Below, one piece after another: positions 1 to 10,600 of a stretch of 19,645 nucleotides of DNA. Source of the stretch: Ectocarpus siliculosus (Eukaryota > Sar > Phaeophyceae > Ectocarpales > Ectocarpaceae); the NCBI GenBank assembly GCA_000310025.1, contig FN648555.1, positions 82,657 through 102,301 on the forward strand, given 5' to 3'. Made by a program: the position numbers and the translations under genes. Numbering within the stretch: position 1 is the stretch's first letter; every line of letters starts with the position of its first letter. Under the pieces are notes generated by a model. It worked only from the letters and a program-made list of their open reading frames with translations, searched no databases and was not told the origin of the DNA.

Positions 1-465
1 GAGTATAGGAGGGTCAGGTTGTTAGAGCCGCCCGTATCCAACGACGATGGCGAGCAAATAGATGGCGTGTGGAAATAACAATTTTCATGACGGTAAATTT
101 AGTACCAGTTGTAGGAGTCCCAACGACCGTCTCTACAAATTGTTAGGTTGGACTCATGTTCATGTCGCATGACGGAAAATGTAACCACGGTATGCGGGAG
201 GGGGGGGGTGTCACTCGGTTGGGCATGCTTCTGTGTACCGTTGGTTTATGTCGCACAGGCCGATTGCCACCTGGCGTATCCAAAACTAGCCCGCGAAATG
301 TTGACGTAGTTAGTTTAGTCCATGTCGGCGTACGGGCGAAGTAGGCAGGGAGCTCAGCTTTTAGGGACACGCACGCCAGGGCGAAAGTCGGCGTTTACCA
401 GTCAACTATTATAGGCTCATTTCACGCTGATTGAATGCATGTACCCGGCTGAGTCGCTCTTTGAC

Positions 466-483
466 CAGGGAATATATTCCCTG
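466..483. repeat. 18-bp perfect palindrome
   Basis: The sequence cagggaatatattccctg is identical to its reverse complement and has no spacer. It lies outside any gene model. Chance expectation for one perfect 18-mer palindrome in a window this size is below one, but its function is unknown. Confidence 0.85.
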
Positions 484-949
484 TTGTCGTTTTCTCTTTT
501 ATTTCTTCATGCGATTACCACCATGGGCGGGCGTGATTTGGTAATCAGATGAACCAGAGACTATCTGAACGGCTCTAATGTGAAGACAACAAGGCGACAA
601 CACCAACAGGACTCCTGTGCGGCCTTCTTCCCTTGTGGCCCTGGCTAGCTGACGCGTACAACATTCTACACAACACACAGAACAGGCCAACACAATACAA
701 ATCGCGACTTCCAGAGTTTTCAGGGTGACACACCCACCGCCGCAATTCGAACAAAAAACGTGTACACGTAGACGTACGCACACCAGACGGCACAAATCTT
801 GGTAGTATCTCGACTGATCCGGAAAAGCAACGGCGGCGCATTATTCTCCAGACGACGTCGGCGAGAGACGTGGAGTACCATACCATCCTGTTGGGCGGTG
901 GCGTTCTGGTTCAGCCTCAGTGGGAACCCCTCTCGGCTTGGGGGAAGCT

Positions 950-966
950 TAACCCTAACCCTAACC
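950..966. repeat. Interstitial telomere-like repeat (CCCTAA)n
   Basis: About two and a half tandem CCCTAA units are visible, i.e. TTAGGG on the minus strand. The tract is too short to be a chromosome end and sits inside unique sequence. It may be a degenerate interstitial telomeric seed or simply chance. Confidence 0.6.
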
Positions 967-1426
967 ATACTCTACTATAAAGAATCTCCCTCCTGTAGTT
1001 TTCAAACACTCACCGGGGGGTACCCTCCGAGCAAGACAAAATTAGATTGCGACCAACCCATTTCCTTGAACAATCGCGACGCCAAGCCGACGAAGGGAGA
1101 ACACGCTCTACATATGGACGAACTACAAAGGCAAACGTAAATAAGGGTTCCTTCCTGCGACTTGGTGTGCATTGTACAGCAGTACACCTGAGAACATAAC
1201 GACACATACATTGTACATACAGTCACACTTCTGCTTCACCTCTGATTTTACGCGATGACAACTCCCCCTTCCTGTGTAGATACCATACGAAAGAGGAAAC
1301 AGATTATTACGTGCTCACGACTCCCCCCGTCACGTTTATTCCGGCATCTTTCTCTTGTGTCAATTAATAATGGACCTCCATTTATGACGGCCATTTGTTT
1401 GTGCTTGGCGTGCACCATCAAGAACG

Positions 1427-4400
1427 TCACCACGCCTGGAACATCCGTCGCTCGAGCTCCGTCACCCCCCTCCGCAGCGCCGACATCTCGTCGCTCAGGT
1501 GGACCACCTCCTGCGCCCGCCGCCGCACCAGCTTGTGGTGCCGCCGCCGCGTGGCCAGGACGCCATCTCGGGCGCGGCCCACCCTCTCCTCGAACCGCTG
1601 CTTTATCGCCGCATGGTGGGATCGCTCCCCCTGTGGTAGTGTGTGGACGAGGGTTACGCAGGGATAGTGTTTGGCGCCACAGGGCAAGGGCACGGATACG
1701 CGTTTCGGTGATTGTGCACTACCCTAACCCCCCCCCGTGCGCGCGCGCTGCATTGCCGCCCAAGAATCCCCCCCTTCCGGCTGGTGTAGGCCGGGAGGTC
1801 GAGCTAACCAACTCGGAGCGCCCTTTTTTTTTTCTGCCTTCTTTCGTGTCATGGTTTGCGGAAAATTCGGCTCTGCGGCCGACTCCACTATGATCCCAAT
1901 TGAAGTGCAGCGCCCTGTACCCAGTCATAAAGAGAGTTGCATAGCAAGACTTTTGAGCCTTGCTCATAACCGGCGTTTGTTACAACCGGGCCGGCGTTGT
2001 CCTCCAATTTCCACTTCCGGGGTACACAGCAGCAGCAGCAGCGAGTACAGCAGCAGTACCCCCAAAAGCGTCGTACCACATACATATGTACGACTGATGA
2101 CACGCACCTGCAGCGCTTCCTCCGCCTCCCCGAGCTTCTCCCTCAGCCCAGCCGTGCAGTCCTCGAGCCGTCGCCCCCCCTCTGCCTTGATAGCCTCCAC
2201 CTCCGCCTCCGCCGCGGCAACAAGGCTCCTAACTTCCGCCTGGCTCTGCAGAGATGGGGGCGGAGACATCGACGGATGGATCGACGGACAGAGCTACCAG
2301 TGTAAGGTGGTCCCTCTGCAGGGCCGCGCAAGTACGGCCGGTTTACCTGTACAAAACCGGTGACATCGCTTGGCACTGATGGGATATTCAGCGTGTCACA
2401 TACGTCAGCCAGGTGCCCGGTGTAAGGCCGGTCAAACCCCTTAACGCAATGCGGCCCTATTACAGGGACCACTGCTGTGGTACGGGCAATGAAACTGGTG
2501 TAGGACAAAGGTGCCTTTTAGCTCCAGGGTCACACGATCAACTCACCCCCACCCCCCCGGTGTTTGCCATTGGGGTTGGGTTTTCGTCGCTTGGCAGCGA
2601 TGTTGTAAAACAAGCCGATCACTTCGTGAGCTCGGCAACCAGGTTACCGTTTTTTTTTTACCTTTTTCTTTTTGCAGTAACCATGAATGGTGGTCGAGTA
2701 GATCATGTTGTGCGGGGTCGAGAACCCTCACTCCGCGCAACGGGGGATGATCGCACCACGTTGTGTTAAAATGGTCAAGCTTCCTCGAGGCAGTTACACA
2801 GTGCTTATAACTGTCTCTGGAAGTGAAAGCACCAGAAAATAAATTAAGTCATACGCAGCTGTCATCCGTACGCAAGGAAGTAAGCACAAGATGCCCAACA
2901 CCCTTAGCAGGATGCAGCGCACCCTTCATGCGACTCGCCGTATACCTCGCGGCGCTTCGCGCTTGGTGATGTGAGAGCCTGGTCCGGTGAGAACCCGGCG
3001 TGCTCCGTCCCGGCTTTGTAGGGATGCAAGGTCAACGGTCTAACGACTACGGCATGCCCGACTATGAGTACACCCCCTCCCCGCCCCCGCCCCCGTCAGA
3101 TACGTATTGTTACACAAAAACCCATCTGATGCCTCCCTTTCCTGTATCGTTCCTCACGGGACGTCGGCAACACCATCTCGTGCACACCACAAAAAAAAAG
3201 AGAAAAAAACGACCTTACCGTCTTCTTCAGAAGTGGCCTCCTGCACCCGCATCTACCAGCAACCTCCTCACGCAGGTATCGGGCCCCCGAAATAGAACGG
3301 GAGAGAGAGAGAGAGGTTGCTGAAACATGCACAGACAGGCTCAGCCGCGGGGGGCAGGAGTGTTTCTAGCAACCAGCCTCTTTTGGTAAAAAATGTGGCA
3401 TCAGAAGCCACCAGCTCACCTTTTCCCGCGCCTCGCCGCACTGCCTTTGCCCCTCCGCAGACACGGCGTGAGCTTCTTTGGCCTTGTGTCTCAAACGAAG
3501 GTAGTCGTCGGTTGCCCCGGATAACCGCTTCTCCACCTCGGCGGTCCTGCAACCAACAAGAATGTACCCACACACACAGCAGATGATGGCCTTAAGGAGC
3601 GCTTTGTATTTTCAGCCGCACTGAGAAGACCGACGTCTTTTCATAATATCAGCCTGGGGTGAGCGTACTCGATGCGAGAAAAGAAAGGCAACCACACACA
3701 AACACACACAAACAAATTGAATACCAAGTATGCACACGGAAAATTGTTTCACACGCTTCCTGAATAACCGAAAAGACACGGAACGGTCAATACAATGTTG
3801 CCGTGTTATTGTTTTCGTTCCATCTATTTTTTGGGTGACAGTCAACACCGAATTTAGCTATGTTCGACACAGAAGTTCGGGTCGCACAAGAGGAGGTTGA
3901 ACACCGGATTTTTTCTTCTCTTTTTCACTACCTGTTCCCCTCACTTGCCTTCAATTTGAACGCGAAGGGTTCAACAGATAGTTCCTTCCCTCGTTTTTCG
4001 TGTTTACTCACGACCATGCTTTCGAAACCTCTATGATAATTATTCTTCGAATTTTCACTCCGGACGGATTCGAACCCTCAATCTAGAGAGTCGCAAGGTT
4101 GCGATGTCAAACGTGCGGCCGAACTCATGGGTGCGCAAAAAATCCATTGCTCCGCAACCAAGAGGCCTTCAATGCCAAAAATAATGGTCCAAGACTGATG
4201 ACACATGCAGCCACTGTGCTTAACAGCTTCGACTCACCTCCGTCCAAGGGCTTCCATAACGCGGGCGGCGTTGTCCTTCTGAACCCGAGCGTGCATCTCT
4301 CTCTCCTGCTTGTCTCTTGTTAGCGTTTCGTGGAACGAACCTTCGAGGCGCTCCAGTTCCCGCAAGTGCCGCTGGGAATCAAAAGGCAGTCGAGGGTGCA

Positions 4401-7400
4401 AAGGAGCGTAGGCAAGACGTGTGAGGTGGCGAAAACAGCACCGGCAACTGGGAGAAGGGAGTCCCACAGAGTGTACCTAACCCCGGACCCCGCCCCGGGG
4501 ATGAAGGCTGTCTGTGTCACGCGTGTTTCAGACGAACACAATGAAAAAAGAACAGATTTCTTGCGTTGTCGAAAGTTCTTGTTTCTTCTGGGAATCATTT
4601 CTTTCACCTCACCCCGTCTGTTGCCGCTGACGATTCATTCGACCTAAGGCTTTTGTCACCGCTGGTGCACCTCAGATATACCGCGGTTGTCATGAAATCA
4701 GCAGGAAGCCTAAAACCGTCCTGTTCTGTGTCCAGAGGGGTTGGTTGTGGTTGTGGACAAATGACATGTCACAAGCCTTTCTGAGCCCTGCGACTTGAAA
4801 CATCTTCTTCGTAGCTCTCAGCACCAAAATACCAAAATGCACGCATCAGGTCCGCTTAAAACAGAGTGGACCAAATCGCTAAATAGAAATTAACCCTAGT
4901 TGAGCTACCTTAGCAAAATGCACCCGTGACTATTGTACTCAAGTTCTAGAAAAGTGGAGCAGTCGCACCGCCGAGACCACGTCCACAATTATCGAGGAGC
5001 GCAAACTCCTGATGGCAACACATTTTCCTCCAACCTTGTGGAAGCTATTCGCAAGATCAAGGAAGGCTCTTGCGGACGATTGCTTTTCCCATATGACTCT
5101 GCGAAAGATGAGCTTTTGGCTTCCAGGTGGCGAGACGGTGGTATAAACAAAAGGCCGAAATACCGTGACCCCCCGATGTGGGACAAAGTTGTGTAGAAAC
5201 CTTTACAAATGATTTGATCAAAAATCTTTACGATTACATTCCCAAATGTCTGTCAAGGTCGATTTGTGTCATCTTTACCGTACACTCATAGTGGAAGTTA
5301 TATCCGGGGGGGGGGGGGGCAACGTATGCCCCCAACAAACCTGGGTGATTTCCAATCTTCTTTCCAAATGCTGTTGAAATCCCCGGGTACACCTCACCCT
5401 GTTCACCTCCCTGCTTTTTCTCGGGCCAAAACTGCCCCCACCATCGCCACTTCTCGGCCTCCTCCTCCTCCTGCCGGGAACTCCTCCCCCCCTCCCCCCC
5501 CTCCTTCTGTCTGCGTGGCCTCCATTTCCCTCCCCTCTCTCCGAGGTCCATCGCCGTCCCGGATGCAACCCATAGCTCACCCCCCCAGTCGCCTCCTCTT
5601 CCTGTGTGTGGCTGTCACTGCCGGCATCATCGCCACCTTCTTCCTCCTCGTACTCTCCGTCGGTATCCCTTTCTCCCTCCGAATTTATTTGTTCCCCACC
5701 GCTGCCGCCGCCGCTGTCGATACCGTCGTTCGAGTACCGCCGTCGCCGCGGTCGCTGCTCCTGCTGCCTGATACTACGACGTTCAACGTGTCTTGGGCGT
5801 TCGACAAGACGTTCGTCTCCAAACACGCCTCTTCTTCTATCTTCCTCTCCACTTACACCTCGCCCAGCACTCGTCCCGGCTGTCGCCGCCGCCGCAACAC
5901 TCCTGCGTGAAGGCGAATTCGAAGTTACCGCTCTTCGATTGTTCTGGGGGACGGACGACCTATCGAGGGGTCGAGAACCTCTCGACGGCGGCGGCAGGGG
6001 TGGAGGGCAGGCGTCGGGCGCCAAAGCCTGGAATACCACGGTGATGTCCGGGGTGATGGGCTGAGACAGGGCGAGTAACGTCTGGATTTTTATCCGATCC
6101 TGCAAGGGTCGGCGGGGGAGGGCGGGGGTGATTGCACATACACCGAAAGAGAAAACAGAGCGTACAGCAGCAGTATTGTTGCATTTTGGGGCATGTGTAT
6201 GTATTCGGGTCCGACTTGAGGCAGGGGCCCGCGCGAATTGGTACACAAGACAAAGTCGAGTAAACCAACACCAACAGTGGTGACGAATAGCCACCGCAAC
6301 CAGAGAACTCAGACGCCACCCGGCCAAAGTGCCGCTTCTTCTCTTAATGGCGAAAAGCGGCGCCTAATTGACCTACGCCGAGAGGCGGGGGGTGGGGTGG
6401 GGGTGGGGGTGGGGGCGAGTCTCTCCACGGCCTTACCGAACAGGCAAAACCTACCCCCACATAGGGCCGTACCTGCCGTTGCTCGTCACGGATGGCCCGA
6501 ATGATCTCCTCCCTGTCTCGAAGCTGCTTTGTCTCCGCCTCCACCTCTCGCGAGACTTCACCGACCTCCAACCGCAGGGCTAGGAGCTCTTCCTCCTGGT
6601 AACGGCGCCCCCACTGCAGACAAGGGTTTGACAGAGTTGAAGCAGTGATGGTCATCAGGTGCACAAAGCAGCGTTCGCGGCAGATGCTGCTCTGCAGTGC
6701 TTTGAACCTGGCAGTCGTATCCCCCCCCCCATTCTGCCTTGATCTCCGACGATCCTCTACTGCAGCGACAGGTACTGCCTGGTCTAGAAAGCAGAACGCG
6801 CCCGCTTCGCACACGTCCGAAGGTCCTTCTACAAACAACAATCGGTGATGTTTTTTGTGAGGAGTGTAGCACGTGTGCGGAAGTCGTCGTCCACTCCAGT
6901 TGGTGGTAAGTTTTGCCATACCGGGACGCGCAAGATCTGTGGGCTAGACTATTTGCCAAATCGGAAGGAAATCCAAGATTCCAACATCCAATGCTTTCGT
7001 GGAGTGCTTCGAATTTGGCACTCGCGACATGGCCCCAAGGAACACAGCCGCACGCACTGGGAACAACATTCGCAAGGCTTCTATCATAGCGCGTGAGCGC
7101 TGTGTGCTTGACTTCATTCTCGGAGACCAACTACACCGCACACACACACTTTTTCTGTCGTCTGAAGGGCGAACGTCACCGCTATAAGTTATGCCCAGGT
7201 AAGGACACGCCCATGTAGCTCTCGTTATGCTGACACGTGAGAGAGTCTAGCGCCCGGGAGCATCATGCCGCCATGAAGCACCTGTGCTGTCGAGAGAAAA
7301 CAATTGCACTGCTGTAGAGAGTGGAAACCGTTAGGTATTTTACGTTTGATCACTGCTGACCTCGAGTTGATGCTGCTCCTCGAAGGAAGGCTGGACCAGG

Positions 7401-7468
7401 TCGATCTTGTTCAAAACGTTGATGCGCTCCCTCTCTATCGCGCGCATCGCCTCCTGGTAGCACTCCAT
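1427..7468 (-). CDS. Coiled-coil protein, seven exons, family unknown
   Basis: Proposed coding exons in transcript order are 7468-7361, 6613-6473, 4371-4238, 3546-3420, about 3252-3214, 2245-2108 and 1630-1427, giving about 296 residues. The phases join cleanly. Exons 1 and 2 end in phase 0, exon 3 ends with two bases of an Arg codon completed by exon 4, and exons 6 and 7 are phase 0. The start is the first Met of the coil-bearing frame (MECYQEAMRAIERERINVLN) and the end is ELERRMFQAW followed by TGA. The product is almost wholly charged heptad-like helix (for example EEELLALRLEVGEVSREVEA in exon 2 and ELERLEGSFHETLTRDKQER in exon 3), with no signal peptide, membrane segment or enzyme motif. 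Exon 5 is the weakest: a strong donor after 3219 breaks the phase, whereas a weaker one after 3214 keeps it. Intron 2 is 2.1 kb. Such proteins are often ciliary, centrosomal or scaffold proteins, but I cannot place the family. A further 5' exon is possible. Confidence 0.7.
2026..2059. repeat. CAG trinucleotide microsatellite
   Basis: An interrupted CAG run (about five units, a short break, then three more) lies in the last intron of the coiled-coil gene, downstream of the donor at 2107. CAG tracts recur elsewhere in the window, for example near 13990. Confidence 0.8.
4933..5196 (+). other. Possible protein-coding relic in an intron
   Basis: An 87-codon open frame lies antisense within the large intron and ends in TAG. 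It has no ATG start (it opens at TTG). Its composition is balanced rather than low-complexity, with segments such as NLVEAIRKIKEGSCGRLLFP and RPKYRDPPMWDKVV, and it is less GC-rich than the real exons. I do not recognise it. It could be a decayed insertion fragment, an exon of an unmodelled gene or chance. Confidence 0.2.
6387..6415 (+). repeat. G-run tract with quadruplex potential
   Basis: Five runs of four to six G are each separated by a single T. This fits the G3+N1-7 pattern expected of a very stable intramolecular quadruplex. It lies about 60 bp inside the second intron of the minus-strand coiled-coil gene, so the G-rich strand is the template strand and the transcript is C-rich there. 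Confidence 0.8.
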
Positions 7469-7688
7469 CGTCCTGGCTGTCGTGGACAGCCTTGAGGCAC
7501 CACGCGCACGGGCAGCAGCTTGGCAAGCTAGCAGCGGCTGCAGGTTGATGGGCGGGTACCTCCCTCCCTCATCCGCGTCCCCCCTGCAGCAGATCAAAAT
7601 CCAAATCCCTCCAGCGCCCAGCCTGCAGCGGTACACGCACAGCGGGAGCACTACTGCTGTGTATGGTGAAGTGCAGTAGTCTGTCAAC
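7469..7688. promoter_or_regulatory. Divergent intergenic region, probable bidirectional promoter
   Basis: Only 220 bp separate the proposed start codons of the minus-strand coiled-coil gene and plus-strand ARV1, so both promoters and 5' untranslated regions must share this segment unless unseen 5' exons exist. It is GC-rich, has no clear TATA box, and contains three CTGCAG words (near 7539, 7583 and 7622). Just before the ARV1 start, 7650-7657 and 7673-7680 form a perfect 8-bp inverted repeat (actactgc/gcagtagt). Confidence 0.6.
7650..7680 (+). promoter_or_regulatory. Inverted repeat just upstream of the ARV1 start
   Basis: The arms actactgc and gcagtagt are perfectly complementary with a 15-nt loop, ending 8 bp before the ATG. 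In RNA this would be a modest hairpin in the 5' untranslated region. Any regulatory role is inference. Confidence 0.4.
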
Positions 7689-10600
7689 ATGGCGGTTGGA
7701 AGCTCTGCTGAGACTATGTCTATGAAGGGGAGTGCGAGCTTGGCTGAGCAGCAGCAGGAGGTGGTGGCGGCGGCAGCGGCAGCCGCCCGACCCTTCGTGT
7801 GTGTAGAGTGCGGTAGACCCGTCGCACTTCTGTTTCGAGAGTACAACAAGGGCAACATCCGACTGGGACGATGTGTGAGTCTCTACGATAGCTTGATGAT
7901 TGAGTTGCCAGTGCTGCGACCAAGGAACATGGGCACACAAGAGCAAACAGCAACGGGAGAGACCAAGTCGGTTGGGCCGCATGCGGCGCAATAAGCTCTC
8001 TCGTCTCTCGTATTTCTGTGTGTGTTTTTATTATTCCTTAATACTGCGTCGTGTACATTCGTGTCGAATGGGTAGTCTTTCTGTGCGTGTATTTATTTTT
8101 CCTTCATTCGTGTACAATACAGCAGTAGCTCTGCTAGCTCCTCACGTGCTTGTTCTTTCCATTTTATCTTGTACTTGAAGTAGCTTTGTACTTTACCGCT
8201 AGCGCACACACGGTGCGCATTCGCTACGGCAGCTGTCTGTCGGCGCTGCGGTTGCGATGATTGCATCGGGCACTTCCTATACCACAGCAGTTTACCGTGT
8301 TCTCCGCTGTGCAATCTCATGAGAGCCGACGGCGGTTCGATGCAGGCAATAAAAAACTTAACAATCCAAGCACCAACATCGAACTTTGAAGCCCTCAAGT
8401 ACCAACATGGACCGACGAGCGAGCAATCACTCGGCACGCAGCAGCTAAAATGGATATGCATGTACACAGCAGCAGCAGACAGGCAGACAGGGAATATGCA
8501 GAAGGCCGGAGCTTTTCGCTTCTCGTTTGATGACTCCAGACGGTCCGTTGAACCCGGTGCCCAAAGACGAGATACCACTACGCTCTAGGTGTGTTGTGCG
8601 AGGAGCGCAGAACGCAGAGTTAACGTCATCTCCACTATGATTTCATCGCTACTTTCCGGGGGCATCCACGGATAGAGAGATGACTCGGTTTGTTTAGGGA
8701 AGAACAAGAAGGAGAACACACACACCAACACCCTCTTGTTCGTCGACAACAGCAGCAACCCGGAATGAGCCAGCGATCAGTACATGCTACAGTAGTTTGA
8801 ACATTGCACATATTGTTTGCTCAGGCTTTCCCAAACAACGTCGCCTGGAAGGTGCCTGGCCTTTGTCATGTCGCAAGATCAAGCGCCCTCGCCAACCGAT
8901 GAGTTTCCCCGCTCGATGCGTATGACACCTGTGTTACTCGACATATCTCGTTTCAAATCGCCAATGAATACTTGCACGAAGAGAGGTGAGAAAATACCTA
9001 CGCCCGCTGGTTGCTTCGTGGGACCAACTACATAGCTTCCGTCGCAAGCGCACGCATGATCGTGTGGTTTCACCATCTCGCATGCGTGATCGCATGATGC
9101 CGCGGCTTGCTTGATGCTTGCTCTATTCTTCGTTTTTTGCTCTCCGCACACTCTATCGCTTGCTCCTTGCAGAGCTACTGCCGGTCCGTGGCGGACAAGT
9201 ACATCGAGTGGGAGTTCGTCTTGATCGCGATTGACCTGGCCTTACATCGGGTCCAGGCCTACCGGCACCTACTCTTCAACATGAGGCCATTCAGTACACA
9301 CAGTTTTCGGGTGCGTGCGGCCAGACAAACTACCCCAATGTAGCCCGTTCCTAGAACCCCTCTCCGTTGTTTTTTTCTAGCCAGACCCACGGGCATTCGC
9401 TTCTACAAAACAACAGCTCAGCTTGTTATATCAGGACGTGCCCTCACTCTTGTTTCGTGCGTTGTAGTAGTCCACATGGTGCTTGTTTTTCCCTTCCCGT
9501 GCTTGAAGTGTGAGCGGCTTCGTCTCGTTTCCAACGGGGAGTGTATCGACGCTCTCCAAGGCGTGCGAGACACGTCAGGTATTGAACCAGTAGCAAAACC
9601 CGAACCATGACAGCGCGTCCACACATAACTGTACGATAGGAACACCGGCTCTTTCGCCCACAGCGAGTTATGTTTAGACGGAATCCGCCCCCCTTGATCA
9701 AAAGACGCTCGTGCGCTTGTACCTCGTGCACACGGTCTGTGCCGTGTGAACGCGTGCACCACTTGTTCGTTGCCAGCCAGCGTCCACATCGGAACCAGCC
9801 AACACACACCAAATCTTCCAACCGCGCGGAAACAAACACACGCACGCACACACACATACACACACAGGGGCGGTTGTGGCAGCTGGGGGTAGGCATGGCA
9901 GCCCTCGACGCCCACCTCCGACACACGGCACTGTCCAGCGAGGCGGCGGCGGCGGCCGCTCAGGAGTCTGCGGGGAGCGTTGTTGTGGCCGGCGACGGGG
10001 GCGGGGACCCTTTCTGGGAAGCGGGCGGGCTGCTCCTCGCCGCGGTGGTCGAGCACGCGTGTTTCGCGGCTGGGGCGGTGCTTTTCGCGACGAGCAGGGT
10101 GCGCGCGGCGGCGGCAAAGGCGGCAAAGGCGCGGCGAAACCGAAATCGACAAACCGGCCGGCGAAGCACACGGAGCACTGGTACGATAAACGGCGGTCGG
10201 CAGGAGGAGGACTGGGATGAGTATGGAGGCGGCGGCCGTAGCGCCGCCGATAGAAGGGACGACGACGAGTGGAGAAGTAGTGGTGATGTGGGGGGCACCG
10301 GTGGGCTGGGGGAGGGACAACAACAAAGACGACAGGGCAGGGCCGGGGAGGAAGACGGAGAAGACGGAGATGACGGTTACGAGTCTTCCTCGTCCTATTC
10401 GCTGCCCCCGCCACGACCGGATTCTTCCAGCACCATTCCATCGACCGCACCGTCTTCTGCGACAGTGGCGGCATCGCCTCTGTGTGTTGGTGGCGGCGGC
10501 GGCGGCGGTGGTTCTTCCCGTGCAGCCAAGATGTACATGGCCGTGGTGTACCCCCTGTTTTTCAGACTCCTCGCAGCGTTCGTCATGATCTGGGATCGAC

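Larger units (their letters stand above)
1..1426. other. Left flank without a supportable gene
   Basis: I see no exon with protein-family similarity on either strand. The open frames are short, rich in Cys, Arg and Ser, and overlap each other in several frames, as expected by chance in GC-rich DNA. The stretch holds an 18-bp perfect palindrome at 466-483 and a short telomere-like tract at 950-966. The part nearest 1426 is probably the 3' untranslated region of the minus-strand coiled-coil gene, whose stop codon lies at 1427-1429. Confidence 0.5.
4372..6472 (-). other. Large 2.1-kb intron of the coiled-coil gene
   Basis: The intron runs from the donor after the codons for EQRQ (CAG|GTACGG) to the acceptor TCCCAG before the RHLREL exon. 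Both flanking exons are phase 0, so direct joining preserves the helix. Inside are a five-run G tract (6387-6415), a long stop-free low-complexity frame on the same strand (about 5275-6050), a CT/CCT-rich stretch (5455-5520) and a plus-strand frame at 4933-5196. I see no firm internal exon. Confidence 0.55.

Noticed and set aside
499-968. Overlapping Cys-rich minus-strand frames near the left edge
   Set aside because: Three frames overlap the same bases, none has a regular cysteine pattern or a signal peptide, and no splice context supports them.
1255-1893. 212-codon plus-strand frame
   Set aside because: It is antisense to the last exon of the coiled-coil gene and is Pro/Ala/Arg-rich with no domain, so it is a shadow of GC-rich coding sequence.
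4050-4130. Possible tRNA gene on the minus strand
   Set aside because: Only the T-arm matches. The acceptor 5' strand does not pair, the T stem has a mismatch, and the expected anticodon arm is replaced by an unrelated tcgcaa/ttgcga hairpin.
5266-5910. Plus-strand Pro/Ser frame with a hydrophobic stretch (about 214 codons)
   Set aside because: It arises from CCT/CTC low-complexity repeats in the intron. The apparent membrane segment is a by-product of T-rich codons, and there is no family similarity.
9418-10474. Long minus-strand frames of 258 and 302 codons
   Set aside because: They lie opposite ARV1 exon 3, which has family similarity and correct splice phases. Their Pro/Arg/Ser-rich composition is the reverse complement of Gly/Ala/Asp codons.
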